DNA of 64,000 nt, from contig CP126531.1 in the NCBI GenBank assembly GCA_030167125.1, positions 1,798,001 to 1,862,000 on the forward strand, read 5' to 3'. Origin of the DNA: Rhodanobacteraceae bacterium (GTDB lineage: Bacteria > Pseudomonadota > Gammaproteobacteria > Xanthomonadales > Rhodanobacteraceae). The notes under the pieces are model-generated. The model did not search any database. It was not told the DNA's origin and saw only the letters and a list, made by a program, of their open reading frames with translations. This document shows positions 51,640-62,096 of the stretch, piece by piece; position 1 is the first letter of the stretch; every line of letters begins with the position of its first letter. The position numbers and the translations under genes are program-made.

Positions 51640-52227
51640 TCAGGCATCTTCGTTCGAAAGCAGCGGTCGCAGTTTTTCATCGATGGCTTCGCGCGCCCGG
51701 AAGATACGCGAACGCACGGTGCCGATCGGGCAGTTCATGCGTTCGGCGATTTCCTCGTAGGACAGACCATCGACCTCGCGCAGGGTGATCGCGTCGCGCA
51801 GCTCTTCGGGCAACTTTTCGACCGTGGCGAACACCGTTTGTTCAATCTCGCGGCGCGCCAGTTCGTGCTCGGGGGTCGCCTCGTCGCGCAGGCGCGCACC
51901 GGCGTCGAACTGCACCGCGGTATCGGCGTCGATGTCCTCGGCGGGCGGGCGGCGGCCTTGGGCGACCAGATGGTTCTTGGCGGTGTTCACGGCGATCTTG
52001 TACATCCACGTATAGAAAGCGCTGTCACCACGGAACGCGCCGATCGCGCGGTAAGCGCGGATGAAGGCTTCCTGTGCCACGTCCTCGCACTCGCTCCAGT
52101 CGTGCACGTACCTCGACACCAGGCCGACGATCTTGTGCTGGTACTTGCGGACCAGCAGGTCGAAGGCCCTGTTATCACCTTTGCGCACGCGCTCGACCAG
52201 AGCACGATCGGTATCCACATCGCCCAT
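51640..52227 (-). CDS. rpoE: Envelope-stress sigma factor RpoE (AlgU)
   Basis: A 195-residue ECF sigma factor from ATG 52227; a start at 52314 would add 29 residues not usual for the family. Region 2 is ALVERVRKGDNRAFDLLVRKYQHKIVGLVSRYV then DVAQEAFIRAYRAIGAFRGDSAFYTWMYKIAVNTAKN, and region 4 is LPEELRDAITLREVDGLSYEEIAERMNCPIGTVRSRIFRAREAI. These are near-identical to the RpoE/AlgU family. It controls envelope stress genes. A sigma-E-like promoter lies just upstream. Confidence 0.96.
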   Translation of the reverse strand: MGDVDTDRALVERVRKGDNRAFDLLVRKYQHKIVGLVSRYVHDWSECEDVAQEAFIRAYRAIGAFRGDSAFYTWMYKIAVNTAKNHLVAQGRRPPAEDIDADTAVQFDAGARLRDEATPEHELARREIEQTVFATVEKLPEELRDAITLREVDGLSYEEIAERMNCPIGTVRSRIFRAREAIDEKLRPLLSNEDA

Positions 52228-52271
52228 GCGGGCGGCACTCCCTACGGCGCCGGACGCAACATGCGCACCGG

Positions 52272-52299
52272 TATGACCGCGCCCCTGGCGCGAAAGTTC
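52272..52299 (-). promoter_or_regulatory. Putative sigma-E promoter of rpoE
   Basis: On the minus strand GAACTT (52299-52294) is followed after 17 bases by TCATA (52276-52272). This fits the sigma-E pattern GGAACTT-N15-17-TCTGA except at two -10 positions. Transcription would begin about 40 bases before the rpoE ATG, so the sigma factor may activate its own operon. Confidence 0.5.
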
Positions 52300-52479
52300 A
52301 AGCGAATTGGCCATCCCGCAATCCTGGAAATCGTTCGTTGCATACCGTTGGGTCGGCCCGCTGCCGGATCAAGCGTAACTTGTGGCAGGGGTCGGCGGTC
52401 AACACCGCAGGCTGCCGGACGTTGACCGCACCCTCTGCCCGGCCGATGATGCCGGTTCGGTTGCAAGCGGGAGTGCGAC

Positions 52480-54537
52480 GTGTTCGAAGGTCTGCGGCTC
52501 AGCCACTGGAAGGTTGCACGAGGCACCGACGGCGTGCTGATGCTGACCATGGATCGTAACGGCAGCAACGTGAATGCATTGTCACGCGCGCTGCTGGACG
52601 AGCTCGATGCAATGCTGGAACGCGTTGCGATCGAACGGCCCGCCGCGGTGGTGATCCACTCCGGCAAGGCTTCCGGTTTCGCGGTCGGCGCGGACCTCAA
52701 GGAATTCGAAAGCTACGATCGAAAGGGCACCGTGCGCGAGGAAATCGAGCACGGCCAGCGCGTATTCGAACGCCTCGCGCAGTTGCCGATGCCGACCGTC
52801 GCCGCGATCCACGGCGCCTGCATGGGTGGCGGCACCGAACTCGCGCTGGCGTGCAGGATGCGCGTGGCCGCGCGCGCACCGGAAACGCGCATCGCGCTGC
52901 CGGAAGTGCTGCTCGGCATCCATCCCGGCTGGGGCGGCACGGCAAGGTTGCCGCGCCTGATCGGCGCGCCGAAAGCCTTGGCGATGATGTTGACCGGGCG
53001 CACGGCATCGGCCGAACGCGCGTTGGCGGAAGGCCTGGTCAACCGGCTGGCTGGGCCCGATGCGCTGCTGGATGAAGCGCGCGAGCTGGCGTTGCATCCG
53101 GTCACGCGTTCGTTCGCGCAGCGCGCGCTGGCGTGGTGGACGAATTGCTGGCCGGCTCGGCAAATCCTCGCGCCCATCGTGCGCAAGCAGGCCTCGGCCA
53201 AGGCACCGCCGAAGCACTATCCCGCGCCGTCCGCTTTGATCGAGGTGTGGCGCCGCGGCGGCGGCGACATCGCGCAACGCCTGAAGCTGGAAGCGCGCTC
53301 GGTCGCCAAACTCGCGTCCACGCCGACCGCGCACAACCTGATCCGCATCTTCTTCCTGCGCGAGCGGCTGCGCGGGCTCGCGGGCGACACGCCGCATGGC
53401 ATCCGCCACGTGCACGTGATCGGCGCCGGCGTGATGGGCGGCGACATCGCGGCGTGGAGCGCGCTGCGCGGTTTCGAGGTGACGCTGCAGGACCGCGAAA
53501 TGAAGTTCATCGAACCGGCACTTGCGCGCGCGCGCAAGCTGTTCGATAAGAAACTGAAAACGCGCGAGCGCATTGCGCCGGTCGAAGCGCGCCTGACGCC
53601 CGATGTCGAAGGCGCGGGCGTCACTTCATCGCAACTCGCGATCGAGGCGATCTACGAAGATCCGCAAGCCAAGGAAGCGGTGTACCGCGCGCTCGAACCG
53701 AAGATCGCGCGCGACGCACTGATCGCCACCAACACCTCGTCGATTCCACTGGACGAGTTGCGCGTCGCCTTCGCGGAACCGCGGCGATTCCTCGGCCTGC
53801 ACTTCTTCAATCCCGTCGCGCAGATGCCGCTGGTGGAAGTGGTGCGCCACGACGCGCTCGATCCGTCGATCGAAAAGCGCGCGTGGGCGTGGGTGAAGGC
53901 CATCGGCAAGCTGCCGCTGCCGGTCAAGGGCACGCCGGGCTTCCTGGTCAACCGCATCCTGGTGCCGTACCTGCTGGAGGCGGTGCGCTGCCATACCGAG
54001 GGCATTCCCGATCCGGTGATCGACCGCGCCGGCAAACGTTTCGGCATGCCGATGGGACCGATCGAACTGATCGACACCGTGGGGCTGGATGTCGCGCTTT
54101 CCGTCGGCAAGGAGCTCGGACCGTTCCTCAACCTCGAACTGCCCGCCGGTATCGCCGACAAGATCGAGGGCGGCAAGCGCGGCAAGAAGGACGGACAGGG
54201 TTTCTACACGTGGAAGGACGGCAAGCCCGAAAAACCGAAGGTCGATTCGAACTATCGCGCGCCGGTCGACCTGGAAGACCGCCTGATCCTGCCGATGCTC
54301 AACGAAGCCGTGGCCTGCCTGCGCGATGGCGTGGTCACCGATGCCGACCTGCTGGATGCGGGCGTGATCTTCGGCACCGGCTTCGCGCCATTCCGCGGCG
54401 GCCCGATCCAGTACATCCGCGCGACCGGTGCGGGCGTGCTGCGCGAAAAACTGGAAGCGCTGGCGCAAACGCACGGCGCGCGCTTCGCGCCCAAGCAGGG
54501 CTGGTTCAATCCGGCGCTGGCCGCATCCGGGAACTAA
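52480..54537 (+). CDS. FadB-like bifunctional enoyl-CoA hydratase / 3-hydroxyacyl-CoA dehydrogenase
   Basis: A 685-residue protein starting at GTG 52480 (GGGAG ahead). Residues 1-190 are a crotonase domain with GGGTELALAC and LPEVLLGIHPGWGGTARLP, which supply the two catalytic Glu. Residues about 305-490 are the NAD-binding HAD domain with VIGAGVMGGDIAAW, TNTSSIPLDEL and FLGLHFFNPVAQMPLVEV (catalytic His). The C-terminal HAD repeats complete it. It catalyses the middle two steps of fatty acid beta-oxidation. No thiolase gene adjoins it. Its stop overlaps the stop of the convergent transporter gene. Confidence 0.93.
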   Translation: MFEGLRLSHWKVARGTDGVLMLTMDRNGSNVNALSRALLDELDAMLERVAIERPAAVVIHSGKASGFAVGADLKEFESYDRKGTVREEIEHGQRVFERLAQLPMPTVAAIHGACMGGGTELALACRMRVAARAPETRIALPEVLLGIHPGWGGTARLPRLIGAPKALAMMLTGRTASAERALAEGLVNRLAGPDALLDEARELALHPVTRSFAQRALAWWTNCWPARQILAPIVRKQASAKAPPKHYPAPSALIEVWRRGGGDIAQRLKLEARSVAKLASTPTAHNLIRIFFLRERLRGLAGDTPHGIRHVHVIGAGVMGGDIAAWSALRGFEVTLQDREMKFIEPALARARKLFDKKLKTRERIAPVEARLTPDVEGAGVTSSQLAIEAIYEDPQAKEAVYRALEPKIARDALIATNTSSIPLDELRVAFAEPRRFLGLHFFNPVAQMPLVEVVRHDALDPSIEKRAWAWVKAIGKLPLPVKGTPGFLVNRILVPYLLEAVRCHTEGIPDPVIDRAGKRFGMPMGPIELIDTVGLDVALSVGKELGPFLNLELPAGIADKIEGGKRGKKDGQGFYTWKDGKPEKPKVDSNYRAPVDLEDRLILPMLNEAVACLRDGVVTDADLLDAGVIFGTGFAPFRGGPIQYIRATGAGVLREKLEALAQTHGARFAPKQGWFNPALAASGN

Positions 54538-55400
54538 GCCGTCGCCAACACCAATACGGCCACGACCGCGAGCACCAGTCCGGCGCGCTTGAGCTTGCCC
54601 AGGCGTTCGCCCAGCCACGCCACGCCGACCAGTGTGGCCAGTACGATCACGCCGATGTTCATCGCCGAGAACACCAGCGCCGGATCGCGCGCGAGATGGC
54701 GATGCGCCTGCACGTAGAAGATGATGTTGCCGAAGTTGAACACGCCCAGCAGCACCGCACCGCCGAGATTGCGCCAGCGCCATTGCATGCGCCCGCTTGC
54801 GTACAACGCGATCATCGCGAGCATCGCCAGCACGAACGCCAGCACAAAGGTGGCCAGCAGCACGTCAGCGAACGGCACGCCAGTCAACTGCGCGACACGC
54901 TTGAACAGGATGTCGATCGCGCCCATGCCCCCGAAAACGACCAGCGGCCACCACCATTCAGTCGCCGCGGCGTGTGCATCGTCATCGCGCTTGCGCAGCA
55001 CGAGGCATGCGATCGCGGCCATGCCGATCGCCATGCCGGCGCCCTTCCGCCACGTGAACACTTCGCCGAACACGGTGAATGCGGCCAGCAACGGCAACAG
55101 CAACGACAGGCGCTGCGCGGCGTCGGTCACGACCACGCCGATGCGCCGTACCGAATACGCCAGCACCACGAACATCGAAGGCAGCAGCACGCCCAGCGCG
55201 ACCAGCACGCACCACGCGGGATGCGCCGCGGGCAGTTCGAGCAGCGAAGGACGCGGATCGAGCAACGCGAGGGCAAGCAGCGTCGCCACCAGGTAATTGC
55301 CCGTGATCGCCTGGCGGATGTCGATGCCGCAACGCGGTGCGAGTTTCAGCAGCACCGATACCACGACGCTGCACACCACGCTGAGGGCGACGAAGATCAA
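54534..55400 (-). CDS. DMT superfamily (EamA-like) transporter
   Basis: A 288-residue protein with ten hydrophobic helices, in two homologous halves of five. It begins MIFVALSVVCSVVVSVLLKLA. The first in-frame start after an upstream stop is TTG 55400, so a TTG start is required. Typical DMT features are the helix-4 segment TDAAQRLSLLLPLLAAFTVFGEVFTWRKGAGM and the matching segment near the end (VFSAMNIGVIVLATLVGVAWLGERL). The substrate is unknown. It begins 13 bases after the DUF2058 gene, and its stop overlaps the fadB-like stop by three bases. Confidence 0.85.
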   Translation of the reverse strand: MIFVALSVVCSVVVSVLLKLAPRCGIDIRQAITGNYLVATLLALALLDPRPSLLELPAAHPAWCVLVALGVLLPSMFVVLAYSVRRIGVVVTDAAQRLSLLLPLLAAFTVFGEVFTWRKGAGMAIGMAAIACLVLRKRDDDAHAAATEWWWPLVVFGGMGAIDILFKRVAQLTGVPFADVLLATFVLAFVLAMLAMIALYASGRMQWRWRNLGGAVLLGVFNFGNIIFYVQAHRHLARDPALVFSAMNIGVIVLATLVGVAWLGERLGKLKRAGLVLAVVAVLVLATA

Positions 55401-55413
55401 GCGCGCGCACCCA

Positions 55414-55926
55414 TTACCACATCAGGTCGTCGGGCACGCCGTCGTCTTCCGCCGGCGCGGAAGGATCGACCAGCAGCGCCACGACTTCCGGCGCGATCGC
55501 CTGCACCTGCAGTGCGATATCGCGCACGATCACCAGCGCGCGGCCGCCGTGCATCACCATGCCAAGTTCGCCACGGTTCAACTGTTGCAATTGATCGGCG
55601 GTAACGTAGACGCGCCGGATCTTGCCGGCGAACTCGAAATTGCGCGGCTGGTCGGCGTCGGCCTTGTTGAGCGCCTTGCCATCCAGCAACGCCTGCAGCT
55701 TGCGCTTGCGTTCCTTTTTTTCCGCGGCTTTCTCGCGCGCCTCGCGCTCGGCGGCCTCGCGTTCGGCGCGGTCGGCCTTCGCGCGCATCGCGAACGCCTG
55801 CGCGAGGTCGGGTTCGGCCGGCGTGTGCGGCTTGCGCGGCTCCGGTTTTGGGTGCTTGCGCTGTTCTGCTTTCGGCGACGGCTTGAAGCCGGCCTTCAAC
55901 AACTGGTCACGAAGCGACTCACTCAT
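55414..55926 (-). CDS. DUF2058 family protein (YaiL-like)
   Basis: A 170-residue protein starting at ATG 55926. N-terminal SLRDQLLKAGFKP is the family start. A long charged Lys/Arg/Glu helix follows (AMRAKADRAEREAAEREAREKAAEKKERKRKLQALLDG), probably coiled coil or nucleic-acid binding, then NFEFAGKIRRVYVTADQLQQLNRGELGMV and a short beta domain. E. coli YaiL is described as nucleoprotein/polynucleotide-associated, but its function is unclear. It is followed closely by the DMT transporter gene. Confidence 0.9.
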   Translation of the reverse strand: MSESLRDQLLKAGFKPSPKAEQRKHPKPEPRKPHTPAEPDLAQAFAMRAKADRAEREAAEREAREKAAEKKERKRKLQALLDGKALNKADADQPRNFEFAGKIRRVYVTADQLQQLNRGELGMVMHGGRALVIVRDIALQVQAIAPEVVALLVDPSAPAEDDGVPDDLMW

Positions 55927-56069
55927 GGCTTTTGGCGCTTTTTTAGCGCGCATTCGAAGCGGCTTTTGTGGAAAGTCAGGCCATGGATGGCCGAGGTGGT
56001 GCTCCTTGGTGCAGAGAATCTTCCATCTGCGACCAACGTTTGGTAGAGCAGCGATCAGGGATGATCGCA

Positions 56070-56285
56070 CTAATAATGCGGCGGTGCTTCGTCATGCACA
56101 TCTTCGGAAAGACTCGTCCGCAACGACGCCAGTTCCCGCCGCAATTCCGCCAACGCGTTTTCGAGTTGCAGCAGGCGCTGCGACTGCATGGCTTCGCTGT
56201 CACCCAGCGACGACACGGCGTCGTCGAGGAAGGTCAGGCGCAATTCCATGTCGTCGAGGCGTTCGTCGGGAGGTGTCGGCATCAT
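56070..56285 (-). CDS. slyX: SlyX homologue
   Basis: A 71-residue coiled-coil protein starting at ATG 56285 or 56282. The pattern [22 protein letters not shown] ([18 protein letters not shown]), [18 protein letters not shown] and the terminal PPHY is the SlyX family signature. SlyX is a small protein of unknown role, in enterics near slyD. Its start codon overlaps the ugd stop (ATGA), so the two are translated together, an unusual partner for SlyX. Confidence 0.9.
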   Translation of the reverse strand: MMPTPPDERLDDMELRLTFLDDAVSSLGDSEAMQSQRLLQLENALAELRRELASLRTSLSEDVHDEAPPHY

Positions 56286-57634
56286 GTCGCTTGCTCCGGT
56301 TGCTTCGCGCTGCGGCCGCGCCCGATCCCGTAATACGCGAGACCCGCGGCTTCGACCATGGCGGGATCGTACAGGTTGCGTCCATCGAAAATCACCGGTG
56401 ACTTCAGCGCGGCCTTGATGCGCGCGAAATCGGGACTGCGGAAGGCCTTCCATTCCGTCACCACCGCGAGCGCGTCGGCGCCGTCCAGCGCTGCCCACGG
56501 ATCGTCGCACAGCACCAGGTCGTCGCGTTGCCCGTAGATGCGCGCCGCCTCGCCACGTGCCTGCGGATCGTGCGCACGCACCCTGGCGCCGGCCTGCCAC
56601 AAGGCTTCCATCAGCACGCGGCTGGGCGCCTCGCGCATGTCGTCGGTGTTCGGCTTGAACGCCAGCCCCCACAACGCGATGGTCTTGCCGCGCAGGTTGC
56701 CACCGAAATGCCGCGACAACAGGTCGAACAGCTTGCGCTTCTGGTCGCGGTTCACCGCTTCCACCGCGCCCAGCAAACGCGCTTCATAAGCGTTCGCATG
56801 CGCGGTGCGTTCCAGCGCCTGCACGTCCTTCGGGAAACAGGAGCCGCCATAGCCGGTGCCGGGGTAGATGAAGTGGTAGCCGATGCGCGGGTCGGCGCCG
56901 ATGCCATGGCGCACCATCTCGACGTCGGCGCCCACGCGCTCGGCGATGTTGGCGATCTCGTTCATGAAACTGATCTTGGTGGCCAGCATCGCATTGGCCG
57001 CGTACTTGGTCAGTTCGGCCGAGCGCTCGTCCATCACCACGATGCGTTCGTGGTTGCGGTTGAACGGCGCGTAGAGGTTTTTCAGGATGCTGATCGCGCG
57101 CGGCGACGACGCGCCCACGATGATGCGGTCGGGCTTCATGCAGTCGTTGACCGCGTCGCCTTCCTTCAGGAATTCGGGATTGGAGACGACGTCGAACGCC
57201 ACGTCGGCGCCGCGCTTCTTCATCGCTGCGGCGATTTCGTTGCGAACCTTGTCGGCGGTGCCGACCGGCACCGTGGACTTGTCGACCACCACGGCGTAGC
57301 GGTCGAGGTGTTCGCCGATGCTGCGCGCGACGGCCAGCACGTACTTGAGGTCGGCGCTGCCGTCCTCGTCGGGCGGCGTGCCGACCGCGATGAAAATGAC
57401 ATCACCGTGCGCGACCGCCGCAACCGCGTCGGTGGTGAAGGCCAACCGGCCGGACGCATGGTTGCGCTGCACCAGCGGCTCCAGGCCCGGTTCGAAGATC
57501 GGAATCTCGCCGCGCTCGAGCCGCGCGATCTTGTCCGCATCCACGTCCATGCACAGGATGTGGTTGCCCATCTCGGCGAGGCAGGTGCCGGTCACGAGGC
57601 CCACGTAGCCGGTGCCGAAGATGGTGATTTTCAT
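56282..57634 (-). CDS. ugd: UDP-glucose 6-dehydrogenase
   Basis: A 450-residue protein: N-terminal Rossmann domain ([19 protein letters not shown]), the conserved central helix, catalytic C266 in [33 protein letters not shown], and a C-terminal UDP-binding domain. It oxidises UDP-glucose to UDP-glucuronate for polysaccharide or lipid A modification. All active-site residues are present. No polysaccharide gene cluster adjoins it in this window. Confidence 0.96.
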   Translation of the reverse strand: MKITIFGTGYVGLVTGTCLAEMGNHILCMDVDADKIARLERGEIPIFEPGLEPLVQRNHASGRLAFTTDAVAAVAHGDVIFIAVGTPPDEDGSADLKYVLAVARSIGEHLDRYAVVVDKSTVPVGTADKVRNEIAAAMKKRGADVAFDVVSNPEFLKEGDAVNDCMKPDRIIVGASSPRAISILKNLYAPFNRNHERIVVMDERSAELTKYAANAMLATKISFMNEIANIAERVGADVEMVRHGIGADPRIGYHFIYPGTGYGGSCFPKDVQALERTAHANAYEARLLGAVEAVNRDQKRKLFDLLSRHFGGNLRGKTIALWGLAFKPNTDDMREAPSRVLMEALWQAGARVRAHDPQARGEAARIYGQRDDLVLCDDPWAALDGADALAVVTEWKAFRSPDFARIKAALKSPVIFDGRNLYDPAMVEAAGLAYYGIGRGRSAKQPEQAT

Positions 57635-57683
57635 GCGGGATTCCGTGATTCGGGAAAGCCGGCAATTTTAGCAGCGACATTCA

Positions 57684-57803
57684 CCCCCTTCCGCCGGAAG
57701 GGGGTCGCCACGCAGTGGCGGGGATGTGATCGCGAAGCCAAGAGCCATCCTCCTCTCGCGCTGCGCGCGCGTTCGCTACGCTCCGCCCTTCGCACGCGAA
57801 GGG
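57684..57803. repeat. Composite palindromic repeat overlapping the rluC 3' end
   Basis: Three hairpins in a row: CCCCCTTCC-GCC-GGAAGGGGG (57684-57704), GCCAC-GCA-GTGGC (57707-57719), and CCCTTCGC-AC-GCGAAGGG (57786-57803). Between the last two is a GC-rich stretch of alternating CGCG. The style is that of Xanthomonadales dispersed repeats. The right part reaches into rluC and encodes its last residues and stop codon. Confidence 0.7.
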
Positions 57804-58786
57804 GGATAAAAAGCGTCGACGCGCTTCGTCCCCGGAGGGGAAGTCAATCGGTCCAGCACCGCGCGCAGATCATCCGGCAGCGGCGCCGAAAAACTGTAGG
57901 CGCGCTCGCCCAGTTCGAACTCGAAACGCGCCGCGTGCAGGAACATGCGCTTCAGGCCGAGCTTGGCGAAGCGCTTGTTGGCTTCGCGCTCGCCGTATTT
58001 CGGATCGCCCGCAAGCGGATGGCCCGCGTGGGCGGCGTGCACGCGAATCTGATGGGTGCGCCCGGTCGCGAGCGTCGCTTCGATCAGGCTGCATTCGGGG
58101 TAATGCTCGATTTCGCGGAAGAAGGTGAGCGCCGGCTTGCCATCCTCATCGACACGAACCATCCGCTCGCCACCGGTCAGCACCGATTTCTTGAGCGGCG
58201 CGTTGACGTCGAACTTCGCGCGCTTGAGCTTGCCGGTCATCAGGCACAAGTACTGTTTCTTGGTGTCGCCCGCGCGGATCAATTCCTGCACCGCGGTCAG
58301 GCCACGCCGTGAGCGCGCGAACACCAGCACGCCGGACGTATCGCGGTCGAGGCGATGCGCAAGTTCGAGGTGATCCGTCGGCCGCGCGGCGCGCAGGAGT
58401 TCTATCGCACCGAAGGCGACGCCACTGCCGCCGTGGCTGGCGATCCCGGCCGGCTTGTCGATGACGAGGAAATCCTTGTCCTCGAAGATTACCGCGTTCC
58501 GGATTGCGTCCAGCATCGCCGGCGGCGGCGCGCCGGTGTCGGCGCGCTCGCCCAGCCGCACCGGTGGAATCCGCAACTGGTCGCCCGCCGCCAGCCGGGT
58601 GTCCGGCTTCGCGCGCTTGCCGTTCACCCGCACCTGTCCGGTGCGCAGCAGGCGGTAGATATGCGTCTTCGGCACGCCCTTCAGCAGCGTCGCCAAGGCG
58701 TTGTCCACGCGCTGGCCGTCGCGCTCGGGACCGACCGCCACGGTTCGCACCGAACTGAAGTCCTGGGCCGAAGTTGCCGTCCCCAT
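57776..58786 (-). CDS. rluC: 23S rRNA pseudouridine synthase RluC
   Basis: A 336-residue protein starting at ATG 58786. An S4 RNA-binding domain (about 20-85: [36 protein letters not shown]) precedes the RluA-family catalytic domain with D147 in HRLDRDTSG. Also seen are [24 protein letters not shown] and RMFLHAA. RluC modifies U955, U2504 and U2580 of 23S rRNA in E. coli. It is divergent from rne, the conserved arrangement. The final residues (PPSRAKGGA) come from a dispersed repeat. Confidence 0.95.
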   Translation of the reverse strand: MGTATSAQDFSSVRTVAVGPERDGQRVDNALATLLKGVPKTHIYRLLRTGQVRVNGKRAKPDTRLAAGDQLRIPPVRLGERADTGAPPPAMLDAIRNAVIFEDKDFLVIDKPAGIASHGGSGVAFGAIELLRAARPTDHLELAHRLDRDTSGVLVFARSRRGLTAVQELIRAGDTKKQYLCLMTGKLKRAKFDVNAPLKKSVLTGGERMVRVDEDGKPALTFFREIEHYPECSLIEATLATGRTHQIRVHAAHAGHPLAGDPKYGEREANKRFAKLGLKRMFLHAARFEFELGERAYSFSAPLPDDLRAVLDRLTSPPGTKRVDAFYPPSRAKGGA

Positions 58787-59127
58787 TGGAAAAAATCCTT
58801 TGCGATGATAGGATGCCGGAGCGTCAAGCAGGCTCTGGCCCCGCCCGGGCGACCCTGTACTCGTTCGCCGCGCGGACAAGGTTTCCGCCTGCCATTCCTG
58901 ACCGGGAGCAGCCGGTACCTCGCCATCGTAACGTTCGGGTCGATGTTTGCCCACCGCCGGCATGGCGGTGCGGGGACGTCGGGACGCGAACATTCCCATT
59001 CATCACCAGCCGGGGCCGTCGAACGGACCCGGCGACTGCCGCCAGGCGCGGCACGCGATCCGGCCGGCCGCCCCATGAAGGCGCCGCGGACGACGCGCGC
59101 AGCGCCGGCGACTTCAAGGAATCCACA
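58787..59127. other. Divergent rluC / rne intergenic region and rne leader
   Basis: 341 bases without a gene. It should hold the promoters of rluC and rne and the long rne 5' leader, which in E. coli folds into hairpins that RNase E cuts to control its own mRNA. Short stems are visible (for example CCGCCGGCATGGCGG near 58963), but the E. coli hairpins cannot be matched by eye. AAGGA precedes the rne ATG. Confidence 0.5.
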
Positions 59128-62088
59128 ATGAAACGCATGTTGATCAACGCAACTCAGCGTGAGGAGTTGCGTGTGGCCATCGTCGATGGCCAGGCCCTGT
59201 ACGACCTCGACCTCGAAATCCCCTCGCGCGAACAGAAGAAATCGAACATCTACAAGGCCCGCATCACCCGGGTCGAACCCTCCCTCGAAGCCTGCTTCGT
59301 CGACTACGGCGCGGAGCGCCACGGCTTCCTGCCGCTGAAGGAAATCGCCCGCGAATACTTCACACCCGGCGTCGACCACAACAAGGCCGGCATCCGCGAG
59401 CTGCTGAAGGAAGGCCAGCAACTGATCGTGCAGGTCGAGAAGGAGGAACGCGGCAACAAGGGCGCCGCGCTCACCACGTACATCTCGCTGGCCGGCCGCT
59501 ACATGGTGTTGATGCCGAACAGCCCGAACGCGGGCGGCGTGTCGCGCCGCATCGAAGGCGAAGACCGGCAGGCCCTGAAGGAAGCGCTGGACCACGTGAC
59601 CGTGCCGGACGGCATGGGCCTGATCGTGCGCACCGCCGGCGTCGGCCGTGATGCCGAGGAGCTGCAGTGGGATCTCGACTACCTGCTGCAGCTGTGGAAG
59701 GCGATTTCCGAAGCCGCCGCCGCGAAATCCGCGCCGTTCCTGATCTACCAGGAATCCAAGCTGTTCATCCGCGCGTTGCGTGATTACCTGCGCGCCGACA
59801 TCGGCGAAATCCTGATCGACGAACCGTCGCTGTACGAAGACGCCAGGCAGTTCATGCAGCAGGTGATGCCGAACAGCCTGCGCAAGCTGAAGCTGTACGA
59901 CGACACCACGCCGCTGTTCACGCGCTTCCAGATCGAAACCCAGATCGAGAGCGCGTACGACCGCAACGTGCGGCTGCCGTCCGGCGGCTCGATCGTGATC
60001 GACCCGACCGAAGCGCTGACCTCCATCGACATCAACTCCTCGCGCGCCACCAAGGGCAGCGACATCGAGGACACCGCGTTCCACACCAACTGCGAAGCCG
60101 CGGTCGAGATCGCGCGCCAGTTGCGCATCCGCGACCTCGGCGGCCTCGTCGTGATCGACTTCATCGACATGGAAAGCTCGCGCCACCAGCGCGAGGTCGA
60201 GGAAAAACTGCGCAACGCGCTGAAGCTGGACCGCGCGCGCGTGCAGGTGGGGCGCATCTCGCGCTTCGGCCTGCTCGAACTCTCGCGCCAACGGTTGCGT
60301 CCGAGCCTGGAAGAATCCACCCAGATCGTGTGCCCCCGCTGCGATGGCCACGGCCGCATCCGCGGCGTCGAGTCGCTCTCGCTGTCCGCATTGCGCCTGA
60401 TCGAAGAACACGCGATGAAGGAAAACACCGGGCAGGTACTGGTGCAGGCACCGGGCCGCGTTGCGAACTTCCTGCTCAACGAAAAGCGATCCAGCGTGGT
60501 CGAGATCGAAATGCGCCACAAGGTGCACGTGGTGATCGTCGCCGACGAAAACCTGGAGACGCCGCACCTCGAAATCACCCGCATCCGCGAAAGCGAGATG
60601 GGCGAACACGCCAAGCCGAGCTACGAACGGATGACCGACCTGGCGGCCACGCCACAGCCGCGCATGGGCGTGGTGGTGCACGGTGAGGAACCCGCGGTCA
60701 GCGGCATCCAGCGCGCCACACCGATGCCGCAGCGCGAGGAAGTCGCGCCGGCGCCCGTGGCGTCACCCGTGCCCATCGCGGCAGCGCCCGCGTCGGGCGG
60801 TTTGCTCGGCCGCCTGTTCGGCTGGTTCCGCAGTGCGCCCGCGCCGGAACCGACGCTGGCCGAACTGACCCAGCCGCAGCGCGCGTCGCAGTCCGGCAAC
60901 GCGCAACGCCGCGAGCGTTCGTCCGAACGCCGTCCGGAAGGTTCGCACAATGCGGCACGCCGCAACGGCCATGATCGCGACCGCGACGGCGAAGCACGCC
61001 GCGGCCGCCAGCAAGGCCAGCAGCAAGCGAAAGGCTCGCAGCCGAGGCAGAACAAAACGCGCAACGACGATGCGCAGCGGCAGCCGCGCGCAGCGCAGAA
61101 ACCCGCGGCGCCGGCGCCGAAACCGGCCAGCGAGCCGCGTGCGCAGGAGTCGAAACCCGCGCGCAGCGAACCTGCGAGTGCGCCGCAACAGGAAGCGCAG
61201 CGTCCGGCCGCGGTGAAGCCGGTGCCGGCACCGAACGCCGGGATCGGAACCGCCAATCCGATCGAGAATGCCGCTCCGACGGGTGAAGCGTCTGCAACGC
61301 CTGCGGCAGCATCGGAAGGCGCCGGTACCGGCAAGCGTCGCCGCGGCCGCCGCGGTGGCCGTCGCCGCAAGCACGCGAACGCGGCACAGGACGGCACGAC
61401 GCCCGCCGTACCGCACGACATCGACGATGAAGATGCCGATCGCAATGGCGCGCAAGCGTCACCATCGAATTCGCGCAACGATGCGCCGCGAACGGCCGAT
61501 TCGGCGCCTGCCGAAAAGGCCGCGGCGCCAGCGTCCGCTGCGATTCCCGCGGCGCCCGCTCCTGCCGCGCCTGCACCAGCCGTGCACGAACGCACGCCGG
61601 TAACGCCGCCGTTGTTCGCCGCACCCGAACCGAAGCCCGCAATGCCTGCGACATCCGCCGCACCTGCGCCTTCGCAGCCGGCGATCGCGGCGAGCGCGTC
61701 CAGCGGCAACGTGCCGCGACCCGCCACGTCACCGTTGCAAGCGTCGGCGCCCGTGATACCCGCCGCGGTCACGCCGCCGCCCGCAGCTTCACAGCCGCCG
61801 AACGTCGCTTCGTCGGCGCCGTCGCCAGTGCCACCGGCCGCCGCCACGACACCGCCGGTGCAGCCGATTGCCCCCGCCGCGCCCAAGCCGGAACCGGTTA
61901 CGCCATCGTTGTTCGCCGCGCCCCCCGCGCCGCGCCCGACCGCGCAAACGCTGCCGCGCCATCCGGCGATCCCGACACCGCGTCCGCTGTCCGGCGCGAT
62001 CCGGCCGATGCTGACGCCGCAGGTGCTGCCCAAGGCACCCGCGCCCGCGCCGGACAACGCGCCGGCGCAAGACAAACCGGGCGAATGA
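59128..62088 (+). CDS. rne: Ribonuclease E
   Basis: A 986-residue protein. The catalytic half (1 to about 520) begins [21 protein letters not shown], with an S1 domain (about 38-120), RNase H-like and 5'-sensor parts, DNase I-like [17 protein letters not shown] with the metal-binding Asp, and the Zn-link C402-P-R-C405. After it lies an amphipathic segment [13 protein letters not shown] (about 556-568), a probable membrane anchor. The rest is disordered, Ala/Pro/Arg-rich, with an arginine block [14 protein letters not shown] (about 736-749) for RNA binding and two copies of a VTPxLFAAP motif near the end. It initiates mRNA decay and rRNA/tRNA processing and scaffolds the degradosome. Confidence 0.97.
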   Translation: MKRMLINATQREELRVAIVDGQALYDLDLEIPSREQKKSNIYKARITRVEPSLEACFVDYGAERHGFLPLKEIAREYFTPGVDHNKAGIRELLKEGQQLIVQVEKEERGNKGAALTTYISLAGRYMVLMPNSPNAGGVSRRIEGEDRQALKEALDHVTVPDGMGLIVRTAGVGRDAEELQWDLDYLLQLWKAISEAAAAKSAPFLIYQESKLFIRALRDYLRADIGEILIDEPSLYEDARQFMQQVMPNSLRKLKLYDDTTPLFTRFQIETQIESAYDRNVRLPSGGSIVIDPTEALTSIDINSSRATKGSDIEDTAFHTNCEAAVEIARQLRIRDLGGLVVIDFIDMESSRHQREVEEKLRNALKLDRARVQVGRISRFGLLELSRQRLRPSLEESTQIVCPRCDGHGRIRGVESLSLSALRLIEEHAMKENTGQVLVQAPGRVANFLLNEKRSSVVEIEMRHKVHVVIVADENLETPHLEITRIRESEMGEHAKPSYERMTDLAATPQPRMGVVVHGEEPAVSGIQRATPMPQREEVAPAPVASPVPIAAAPASGGLLGRLFGWFRSAPAPEPTLAELTQPQRASQSGNAQRRERSSERRPEGSHNAARRNGHDRDRDGEARRGRQQGQQQAKGSQPRQNKTRNDDAQRQPRAAQKPAAPAPKPASEPRAQESKPARSEPASAPQQEAQRPAAVKPVPAPNAGIGTANPIENAAPTGEASATPAAASEGAGTGKRRRGRRGGRRRKHANAAQDGTTPAVPHDIDDEDADRNGAQASPSNSRNDAPRTADSAPAEKAAAPASAAIPAAPAPAAPAPAVHERTPVTPPLFAAPEPKPAMPATSAAPAPSQPAIAASASSGNVPRPATSPLQASAPVIPAAVTPPPAASQPPNVASSAPSPVPPAAATTPPVQPIAPAAPKPEPVTPSLFAAPPAPRPTAQTLPRHPAIPTPRPLSGAIRPMLTPQVLPKAPAPAPDNAPAQDKPGE

Positions 62089-62096
62089 TGTTGCCG

